A stretch of DNA of 11,402 bases, taken from contig JAHFLM010000027.1 of assembly GCA_023244865.1 (NCBI GenBank), forward strand, positions 1-11,402, written 5' to 3'. A program made the translations under genes and the position numbers. This document shows positions 1-4,688 of this stretch, in pieces; position 1 is the stretch's first letter; each line of letters begins with the position of its first letter. This DNA is from Candidatus Harrisonbacteria bacterium. Lineage in GTDB: Bacteria; Patescibacteriota; Minisyncoccia; UBA6257; UBA11618. The notes beneath the pieces were generated by a model. The model ran no database searches and had not been told where the DNA came from. It saw only the letters and a program-made list of their open reading frames with translations.

Positions 1-1329
1 GTGACAAGAAGCTCTCTTAAATCTTATTTATATAGCTCGCTAACCACCACCACAGACTACACCGGTTTTGATTACGCTCTAGCCATCTTAACTGGGGAAG
101 ATATGCTAGAAAAAGAAAGCGCTGCGGCTGTGCAAGAAAAAATTGACCTGGCCAATCTAGTTAAAAAAGCTGGTTCGGAAAACGTAAATGCTAATGAAAT
201 AAGCAAAATCCTAGGTTATAAAAATTTTGATGATTTATTCGAAGCTGTTTATAAAAAATTTGAAGCTCATAAAGATGGCAAAGGAGCTTGGGGAAAATTA
301 AGAAACTTTCTATGCCCAAGAAAAAGCGCCCTCATCCCAAGAACTCCTCCCGTAATCACTCCACCCGAAACCCCTACTACCCAAGCCTGTCCCAAACCAA
401 CCGTCTCCGCCGAAGAAGCAGCTTTGCAAAATACTCTTAAAGAACTTAGTGTCGCCGACCAAGCTGCTCTCAAACAAGCCATCAAAGAAGCTACCGAAGA
501 AGCGACCAAAGCTGGCAAGGTTATCAATCGAACCATTCAGCTAGGTGGTCGAGCCGTTACTTTTACCATATACGCCGCCGCCATCGCCGGCGTTGCCCAA
601 TCAATCATCATCAGCTACGGCTTTGAAGGCTCTCTCACCGAAAAAACCGTCGTCGGCATTTCGACCGTCGCCCTGTTCGGCAATCAAACCATTCCCGACC
701 TCCTTCTCAACAATCATCCAGACTACGTCGGCCAAAAATTATTCGAAACCTCCCTCGAAATTAAAAACTGTCTAGATAAATACAAAGCCTTTAAAGATGG
801 TGGCTCTAAAGGCACTCCCCCTTCTTGTAAACTTCCTCCCGCTATCTTTTCAATGCTGAAAGCTTTCACTAACTGCAAAGATACTCGCTTAATCTTACAA
901 AAAATTTGGAACACCGCCCCGTTAAACTGCGTCGGCTTTCCATCTAATAAAAACCAGTATCAAGAAACCATCATGAATGATTCTATTGCCAATAACCTCG
1001 CCGCCCTGCTCAGCCAAGGTCTCCCCAACATGAATCAAGAAGCCGCCTTAGCCGACCGTCTAAATACCATCGACCAAAGCAACGCCACTTACGAAAATAA
1101 ATTAATCCAAAAAATTAATGCCCTCAAAGAAGATAGACAAGCGTGGGAAAATAAATATCAACCCTACAAAGGCTTGGATATCCGCACTATGCCAAATAAT
1201 CTTTACAACTACACAGTCTACTTATCTCAAAAAATTAACGAAGCTGATTCTCAAATTAGGGAACTACAAAAACAATTAGATAAAATTCAAAAACCTCAAA
1301 TCTCCCCTTTCAATATCTTTAATTTATAA
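1..1329 (+). CDS. Hypothetical membrane protein with Pro-rich linker and C-terminal coiled coil (probably 5'-truncated)
   Basis: I do not recognise this protein. The frame is open from base 1; the GTG there may be an internal Val codon, since nothing upstream is visible to test for an RBS, so treat the N-terminus as unknown. Visible parts, numbered from base 1: a mostly helical stretch (about 35-100), a Pro/Thr-rich linker (about 113-135), an Ala/Glu/Lys-rich helix (137-172), a hydrophobic segment that could span the membrane (about 186-206) with a second weaker one at 214-227, a region with scattered Cys (257, 276, 292, 310), and a charged coiled-coil-like tail (about 363-432). The layout suggests a membrane-attached structural or envelope protein, but that is inference. 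The gene ends at TAA, and the terminator just downstream has its T-tract on the opposite strand, so it mainly serves the convergent gene. Confidence 0.7.
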   Translation: MTRSSLKSYLYSSLTTTTDYTGFDYALAILTGEDMLEKESAAAVQEKIDLANLVKKAGSENVNANEISKILGYKNFDDLFEAVYKKFEAHKDGKGAWGKLRNFLCPRKSALIPRTPPVITPPETPTTQACPKPTVSAEEAALQNTLKELSVADQAALKQAIKEATEEATKAGKVINRTIQLGGRAVTFTIYAAAIAGVAQSIIISYGFEGSLTEKTVVGISTVALFGNQTIPDLLLNNHPDYVGQKLFETSLEIKNCLDKYKAFKDGGSKGTPPSCKLPPAIFSMLKAFTNCKDTRLILQKIWNTAPLNCVGFPSNKNQYQETIMNDSIANNLAALLSQGLPNMNQEAALADRLNTIDQSNATYENKLIQKINALKEDRQAWENKYQPYKGLDIRTMPNNLYNYTVYLSQKINEADSQIRELQKQLDKIQKPQISPFNIFNL

Positions 1330-1330
1330 A

Positions 1331-1370
1331 AAATAAAAAAACGCCCGGTCTCGAAAAAAAGACCGGGCGT
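1331..1370 (-). terminator. Intrinsic terminator of the minus-strand Cys-rich gene
   Basis: The 11-bp perfect stem ACGCCCGGTCT/AGACCGGGCGT (1341-1351 with 1360-1370) closes an A-rich loop. Read on the minus strand it is followed by TTTTTTATTTTTTAT, an excellent U-tract. On the plus strand it is followed by TGGTTTGGG, so it is a poorer terminator for the gene ending at 1329. Confidence 0.9.
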
Positions 1371-1372
1371 TG

Positions 1373-1414
1373 GTTTGGGTAATCCGCGTCGCAATAGCGA
1401 GGCGTCTCCCAAAC
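1373..1414 (-). other. Structured 3'UTR hairpin between stop codon and terminator
   Basis: Nested complementary arms form one long hairpin: GTTTGGG (1373-1379) with CCCAAAC (1408-1414), CGC (1385-1387) with GCG (1402-1404) and TCGC (1389-1392) with GCGA (1397-1400), capped by a 4-nt AATA loop. It fills the space between the stop codon at 1419 and the terminator. It may stabilise the mRNA 3' end; no function is shown. Confidence 0.55.
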
Positions 1415-1418
1415 AGTT

Positions 1419-2057
1419 TTAGCGACCTCGATGACGTCCGGCACTAACCGCAGCACCCAAATTAGCGGTGCCTCCCCAAACGTCACACGACTGAGGAACA
1501 GACGGCGGGCAGTAGCTACCTTGTGGTGGACAATAACTAGTCCCACCACCTTGCCGAAACTGGGCTACCGGCGCACAGCCTCCACCACCACCCACAATGT
1601 TCAAGACGAACGTAAATGGGTTAAAGCACTGCTGCTTCGGCGGCGGACAGTAATACTGCGGGGGCGGTTGCTGATACTGAACAGCCGGCGCTTGCATCAC
1701 TACTGGAGGCTGCACGCACTGCTGTTGCTGCACCGGCGGACAACACCGGCGATACCACTCCTCACAACAACCTTGAAGGCCACCGCCGCCAATTTGCTGC
1801 CAAGGCGAACCTTGTTGCTGCATCGGCATCTGCTGACCACCTTGTTGCATCCCTCCTTGCCATTGCTGGGGCTGCTGACCATTCGGCGGCATGACGTAAT
1901 AAACACCGTCTTGCCCCATCATCTGCTGCTGTCCGCCCGAAAGCGAATTAGCAAACCCCATGATCCACCGAGCGCCCGTGAAGACAATCGGCAAACCAAC
2001 GATCAGGACAAACACGAAACCCATCCACCACAAAGCACTCTTGATAATCGGGGGCAT
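1419..2057 (-). CDS. Membrane-anchored Gln/Pro/Gly/Cys-rich low-complexity surface protein
   Basis: This 212-residue protein matches no family I know. I start it at ATG 2057 rather than the in-frame GTG at 2066: the SD AGAGG lies 11 nt before the ATG but only 2 nt before the GTG. Residues 7-28 form one strong hydrophobic helix after a short N-terminus with a single Lys, most likely a signal anchor. The rest is low complexity: Gln/Gly/Met-rich (about 40-92), then Cys-rich with CC pairs (97-98, 105-106) and repeated YCPP motifs (136-139, 175-178, 182-185), 11 Cys in all, ending in a basic tail (AGRHRGR). If the tail lies outside the membrane the Cys could form disulfides or crosslinks; that is inference. 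It has its own promoter, 3'UTR hairpin and terminator. A plus-strand frame of similar length overlaps it, but is Arg/His/Leu-rich and lacks signals. Confidence 0.8.
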   Translation of the reverse strand: MPPIIKSALWWMGFVFVLIVGLPIVFTGARWIMGFANSLSGGQQQMMGQDGVYYVMPPNGQQPQQWQGGMQQGGQQMPMQQQGSPWQQIGGGGLQGCCEEWYRRCCPPVQQQQCVQPPVVMQAPAVQYQQPPPQYYCPPPKQQCFNPFTFVLNIVGGGGGCAPVAQFRQGGGTSYCPPQGSYCPPSVPQSCDVWGGTANLGAAVSAGRHRGR

Positions 2058-2107
2058 GATCCACACTTCCTCTCAAAATCGAGATATTCATTAGGAAAAC
2101 GAAACAT
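2003..2107 (-). CDS. Possible 34-aa upstream ORF overlapping the start of the Cys-rich gene
   Basis: Within the leader, an ATG at 2107 sits 3 nt after GGGGAGG, a better SD match than the main gene's. The frame differs from the main gene and runs 34 codons, starting MFRFPNEYLDFERK, to TGA at 2003, crossing the main start at 2057. It could be a leader peptide that couples or represses translation, or a chance ORF. No conservation evidence is available here. Confidence 0.25.
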   Translation of the reverse strand: MFRFPNEYLDFERKCGSCPRLSRVLCGGWVSCLS

Positions 2108-2133
2108 TCGCCTCCCCTTCAATGTACTCTTGT

Positions 2134-2163
2134 ATTATATCATATAACTACCATACAAGTCAA
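2134..2163 (-). promoter_or_regulatory. Promoter of the minus-strand Cys-rich gene
   Basis: On the minus strand, TTGACT (-35, 2158-2163) is separated by 18 nt from TATAAT (-10, 2134-2139), with TGA directly before the -10 (extended -10). The predicted start near 2127 gives a leader of about 70 nt. This is the same design as the promoter at 10335. Confidence 0.85.
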
Positions 2164-2313
2164 TATATGATAGGAAAGCCATAAAACCTAGGTTTTTAAC
2201 GAAAATGTAATCAAAGAACGATCTCTTCCGTCTCCTAACTAAGAAGGCATTAAAAGTTACCTTTTACTAAAATAAAGCCGTGTTAACTCATTATTAGTGA
2301 CAAAAACTAGGGC

Positions 2314-2342
2314 TTTACAAAATTAATTAGGTATGCTATAAT
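2314..2342 (+). promoter_or_regulatory. Promoter of the secreted Cys-rich gene
   Basis: TTTACA (-35, 2314-2319) and a perfect TATAAT (-10, 2337-2342) are spaced by exactly 17 nt, with TGC just before the -10 (extended -10). The predicted start near 2349 gives a leader of about 60 nt. It is divergent from the promoter at 2134-2163, and about 150 bp lie between the two -35 boxes. I see no clear operator palindrome between them. Confidence 0.85.
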
Positions 2343-2354
2343 GGCTTTACGAAA

Positions 2355-2369
2355 TGGACACGTCGTCCA
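2355..2369 (+). other. Small 5'UTR hairpin
   Basis: TGGAC (2355-2359) pairs with GTCCA (2365-2369) around an ACGTC loop, placing a short hairpin within a few nucleotides of the predicted 5' end of the mRNA. A 5'-terminal hairpin of this kind can protect a transcript; the role here is inference. Confidence 0.4.
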
Positions 2370-2410
2370 GGAAGTGTTTGCACCTCAAAACGGAAAGAAG
2401 CAGGTGAATT

Positions 2411-3049
2411 GTGAAGAAGTCGCTGAATCTCTTTGGCCTTTTGGCCATCGTGGCGCTCTGCGTGAGCGTCGCCAATGCGGAAGACAATGGCTACTACAAC
2501 GGCGACTATGGTCGCACGAGTTTGCCGCCGGGCGCACAACGGCAACAATCAGGCGGCGGCGTCGGCTTCAATGTCGGAGCAAAACTGGCTTTCTGGAAAC
2601 AGCGAACCAAAGCTGCTCCCGACAGCAACTGCTGCGGCAACGAAACGGCCAGTAACTACACCGACCAAGGCCGCGAAGAATTCCAGCGTCCCGCCCCAGT
2701 TGGCGTGATCTTGGATGATTCTCTCCCCATCGGCGTCGTCACGAGTCCGGCTCCCGAGCCAGACCCCGGCCTCCAAGGCAATCCAGTTCATCAAAGAACT
2801 GGGAGTTGCGGCGGCAAAGGCAAGATTTGTTTCGTGCCCGAAACACACACAGTGAGAGTGCCAGCCGTGACTTGCGTCGAAAAAGGAGTCTGCTGGCCCC
2901 AAGTGTGCTTCGGCCCATGCGGTGTCAGCGCACGAATGATTCCGATTGGCACAGTCAAATTGCCGGCTGTAACTTGCGTGGACAAAGAAGTCACGACCTA
3001 CCGCAAAGTTCGCGAACCCTGCCAATGCAACAAGTGTAACGGCAACTAA
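2411..3049 (+). CDS. Secreted Cys-rich protein with signal peptide and internal repeat
   Basis: This 212-residue protein is of no family I recognise. GTG start, with AGGTG 4 nt upstream as SD; the encoded N-terminus MKKSLNLFGLLAIVALCVSV followed by ANA-ED is a textbook signal peptide cut after residue 23. Cys17 is not in a lipobox, so export is through signal peptidase I. The mature part is Gly/Tyr/Gln-rich (24-60), Pro-rich (93-125), then Cys-rich (133-209); 12 Cys remain after cleavage, including CC at 74-75 and a C-terminal CQCNKC. Residues 148-160 (VRVPAVTCVEKGV) and 182-194 (VKLPAVTCVDKEV) are an internal repeat. The style recalls planctomycete extracellular proteins with TV..P repeats, a loose resemblance only. 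A disulfide-stabilised surface or extracellular protein is likely. It is visibly richer in GC than ftsK or recA. It is monocistronic. Confidence 0.88.
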   Translation: MKKSLNLFGLLAIVALCVSVANAEDNGYYNGDYGRTSLPPGAQRQQSGGGVGFNVGAKLAFWKQRTKAAPDSNCCGNETASNYTDQGREEFQRPAPVGVILDDSLPIGVVTSPAPEPDPGLQGNPVHQRTGSCGGKGKICFVPETHTVRVPAVTCVEKGVCWPQVCFGPCGVSARMIPIGTVKLPAVTCVDKEVTTYRKVREPCQCNKCNGN

Positions 3050-3051
3050 CG

Positions 3052-3090
3052 TCCCTCCGGTGAGGGATCGAATCAGAAGACGCGCTGATT
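3052..3090 (+). other. Two 3'UTR hairpins ahead of the terminator
   Basis: TCCCTC-CGGT-GAGGGA (3052-3067) and AATCAG with CTGATT (3071-3076 with 3085-3090) follow the stop codon directly. With the terminator they make three stems in a row. They resemble mRNA-stabilising 3' structure; a processed 3' small RNA is also possible. Confidence 0.5.
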
Positions 3091-3103
3091 CGCCCCCACC
3101 TAG

Positions 3104-3138
3104 CAGCCAGGATCCTCCGGGAACCTGGCTGTTTTTTT
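3104..3138 (+). terminator. Intrinsic terminator of the secreted Cys-rich gene
   Basis: CAGCCAGG (3104-3111) pairs with CCTGGCTG (3124-3131); after one A/A mismatch, TCC pairs with GGA around TCCG, a UNCG-type tetraloop closed by C-G. Seven T follow at once, then a further T-rich run. Very strong. Confidence 0.95.
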
Positions 3139-3150
3139 ATTTTTATTAAT

Positions 3151-3219
3151 GTCATTCAGAGTCCAATTCCGTTCGATTTCTTATTTATAAAAATCGATTC
3201 GGAATTGTGACGTGGAATC
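3151..3219. repeat. Intergenic palindromic element starting GTCATTC
   Basis: CAATTCCG and CGATTT (3164-3179) are inverted as AAATCG and CGGAATTG (3191-3207), giving a stem-loop with one internal asymmetry. The flanks GTCATTCAGAG and GTGGAATCT resemble the ends of the widespread GTCATTC...GAATC family of bacterial intergenic repeats. It lies between two terminators and is not needed by either neighbour. Confidence 0.5.
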
Positions 3220-3229
3220 TATTCAATAT

Positions 3230-3260
3230 TTAAAATAAAAAAACGGGGCCTCCCCCGTTT
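3230..3260 (-). terminator. Intrinsic terminator of the acetyltransferase gene
   Basis: AAACGGGG (3241-3248) pairs with CCCCGTTT (3253-3260) around a CCTC loop. On the minus strand it is followed by TTTTATTTTAAAT, so it ends the minus-strand gene that stops at 3342. Confidence 0.85.
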
Positions 3261-3316
3261 ATTAAAATAAGCCCAATCATTTTTAAATATTTAAATCTCC
3301 CCCCATCCTCCTGTCT

Positions 3317-3344
3317 CGTGATACGTGAATCGTGTATCGTGTCA
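3317..3344. repeat. Four-unit 7-bp tandem repeat (CGTGNNN) overlapping a stop codon
   Basis: CGTGATA, CGTGAAT, CGTGTAT and CGTGTCA follow one another without gaps. The last unit contains the TGA stop (minus strand, 3342-3344) of the acetyltransferase. Such short repeats can expand or shrink by slippage. There are too few units and no spacers for a CRISPR. Confidence 0.6.
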
Positions 3345-4001
3345 CACCTCCTCCCTAAACCCCCACTTCTTATAAAAACTTTGCAAATCAGATCCCCCAC
3401 TCAAAAGCGGTTTCTCCGCCGTACAAGTTAATCTCGCCTCAGCAAATGAATATTCGCGAGCCAAACTATTAGCCGCATTCATGAGCGAGCTACCAATGCC
3501 AGCATAATTAACATCCGGCCGCCGCATCACATTCTCATAAGTCACCCCTTGAGAATGATTTGGGTCGGTACAAATATTCAAAAACCCCACCGCAAAAACA
3601 TTTAAAATGCTAAAAAAATCATTCAGGTCATTATTAGAAACTTCAGACACCGCTCTACCCTTAAGCTCGAACTGATCAAAGAGTCTTTCGAAAGCTATCC
3701 CTTGTTCAGCAGAAACAAAACTAGACCCCCATATCCTTTCGTCTCGCAGAATATCCCAAAGTGGATCTGAGTCAGGATTAGGAATGGTGGCCACCAAAAG
3801 CACCTCCGAAGCAAACATCACTCGATTCAACTTATATCGAGACTTAAAATGTTTCCCCCAAAAAGCCTCATAAACCTCCACCGCCCCCTTGTTCACATAA
3901 AAACTGTCCTGCGGTTTCCTAATCGCAAACACCGGCAAAAAATTTTTAGCAGAACTCACCACTAGCTCTGACCTACTAGCCACCATATTAATCTCAGCCA
4001 T
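3342..4001 (-). CDS. GNAT-like N-acetyltransferase family protein
   Basis: The C-terminal part (about residues 150-217) has the pattern of a GNAT fold: NYAGIGSSL (165-173), matching the acetyl-CoA pyrophosphate-binding loop (motif A, G.G..L after a strand), then a helix, a strand, and FYKKWGF (209-215), the classic late motif near the acetyl-CoA site. GNAT enzymes move acetyl from acetyl-CoA to an amine of a small molecule or protein; the substrate cannot be read here. The first 150 residues show no motif I know. At 219 residues it is longer than a minimal GNAT domain (about 150). ATG start with GGGGAG 8 nt upstream. Its terminator lies at 3230-3260, and its last bases overlap a tandem repeat. 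No operon partner. The gene is sound; the family call is moderately sure. Confidence 0.7.
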   Translation of the reverse strand: MAEINMVASRSELVVSSAKNFLPVFAIRKPQDSFYVNKGAVEVYEAFWGKHFKSRYKLNRVMFASEVLLVATIPNPDSDPLWDILRDERIWGSSFVSAEQGIAFERLFDQFELKGRAVSEVSNNDLNDFFSILNVFAVGFLNICTDPNHSQGVTYENVMRRPDVNYAGIGSSLMNAANSLAREYSFAEARLTCTAEKPLLSGGSDLQSFYKKWGFREEV

Positions 4002-4021
4002 GATTAAATCTCCCCTCGGTA

Positions 4022-4058
4022 CGCCGAAGCTTTTTTAGCGAAGGCGACTCAAAAAAGT
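4022..4058. repeat. Symmetric hairpin repeat in the acetyltransferase leader
   Basis: CGCC-GAA-GCT (4022-4031) pairs with AGC-GAA-GGCG (4037-4046), with a symmetric GAA/GAA internal loop and a T5 apical loop. A second small stem, GAC/GTC (4046-4058), adjoins it. It sits a few bases upstream of the minus-strand SD, so it may lie in the 5'UTR of the gene starting at 4001. It looks like a REP-type element. Confidence 0.5.
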
Positions 4059-4107
4059 CCTAAATTTTCAAAACACTAAAAATTATCCTACACCCAAACC
4101 CCTCCCT

Positions 4108-4157
4108 CTGTCATCCCGGACCCAACCGTACTCGGTTGGAATTGATCCGGGATCCAG
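4108..4157. repeat. REP-like double-stem palindrome (CTGTCATCCCGGA type)
   Basis: The outer arms CTG..ATCCCGGA (4108-4120) and TCCGGGAT.CAG (4146-4157) enclose an inner perfect stem CCAACCG-TACT-CGGTTGG (4122-4139). The sequence resembles the GTCATCCCGGA...TCCGGGATCCAG repeats scattered through many bacterial genomes. It sits just upstream of the promoter at 4180. Confidence 0.7.
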
Positions 4158-4179
4158 TTCGATTAAAAATTAAATAAAT

Positions 4180-4207
4180 TTGACTTTATTACAAAACAAA
4201 GTATTAT
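4180..4207 (+). promoter_or_regulatory. Promoter of the small orphan gene
   Basis: TTGACT (-35, 4180-4185) and TATTAT (-10, 4202-4207) are 16 nt apart. The predicted start near 4214 gives a leader of about 30 nt containing the SD. Confidence 0.65.
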
Positions 4208-4244
4208 ACAGCACAGTTCGTTTCACCCTCAAAAGGAAAGATCT

Positions 4245-4586
4245 ATGAAAAAATCAAAGAGTAGACGCCTGCTTGCTACTATGGAAAACCCCGCTGCCAG
4301 AAAACCCGAAGTAAAATTGATTAACGAAGCACTTCATGCCGACGGGAGAACTAAAGATAGTCCGGAAACCCCTCAAGCCATCTTCGACTCACTAAGCTCA
4401 CAGTACAACATTACTTTCACAAGCAAACCGGGTAGAAACAAATCTTCAGAAAAACAGGCTAGCGTTCTCGACGTAATCAAATTCGTTATTGCACGAAAAC
4501 TTCCTCGTGGCTTCTGCGGCGCAAGTCTCCCTCAAAGAATCTACAACGAGCTAACGGAATGGGGCTACATATTTACCCCAAAATAA
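4245..4586 (+). CDS. Small basic hypothetical protein
   Basis: This 113-residue protein is not one I recognise. ATG start with AAGGAAAG about 5 nt upstream, a strong SD. The N-terminus is very basic (KKSKSRR at 2-8); there is no signal peptide or membrane segment, so it is cytoplasmic. Residues 40-62 and 72-85 look helical (QAIFDSLSSQY, VLDVIKFVIARKL), and the C-terminus (95-113) is aromatic-rich, ending WGYIFTPK. The basic start could suit nucleic-acid binding, but no DNA-binding motif is clear. It stands alone, with its own promoter and terminator, between a repeat-rich gap and the convergent phosphomutase gene. A lineage-specific orphan is the simplest reading; I assign no function. Confidence 0.8.
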   Translation: MKKSKSRRLLATMENPAARKPEVKLINEALHADGRTKDSPETPQAIFDSLSSQYNITFTSKPGRNKSSEKQASVLDVIKFVIARKLPRGFCGASLPQRIYNELTEWGYIFTPK

Positions 4587-4602
4587 TTCAAACGATCAAC
4601 TC

Positions 4603-4631
4603 AAATGGACGCCCGTAGCGCCCATTTTTTT
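4603..4631 (+). terminator. Intrinsic terminator of the small orphan gene
   Basis: AAATGG (4603-4608) pairs with CCATTT (4622-4627), and CGC with GCG, around a CCGTA loop with one A/C mismatch; T7 begins at 4625. It works in the plus direction only. Confidence 0.85.
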
Positions 4632-4688
4632 ATTCCTATTCCTATCTTACTAAAATAAATTCAACGCCCGAACTACAAATTACTCACG

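Noticed and set aside
2058..2066. GTG at 2066 as the start of the anchored Cys-rich gene
   Set aside because: The SD is only 2 nt away; ATG 2057 has a workable 11-nt spacing.
1431..2147. Plus-strand 238-codon frame opposite the Gln/Pro/Cys-rich gene
   Set aside because: It is Arg/His/Leu/Thr-rich with no domain and no promoter, and crosses the minus-strand promoter. The minus frame has a TM anchor, promoter, SD and terminator. The long frame is a by-product of the low-complexity codons.
2549..3025. Minus-strand 158-codon frame opposite the secreted Cys-rich gene
   Set aside because: The plus frame has a clear signal peptide, promoter and terminator; the minus frame has none of these and arises from the GC-rich codons.
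3052..3090. Possible tRNA because of GGATCGAATC near stems
   Set aside because: No cloverleaf, anticodon arm or acceptor stem can be drawn; the stems are simple successive hairpins.
3317..3344. CRISPR-like direct repeats
   Set aside because: Units are only 7 bp, contiguous and without spacers, and there are no cas genes.
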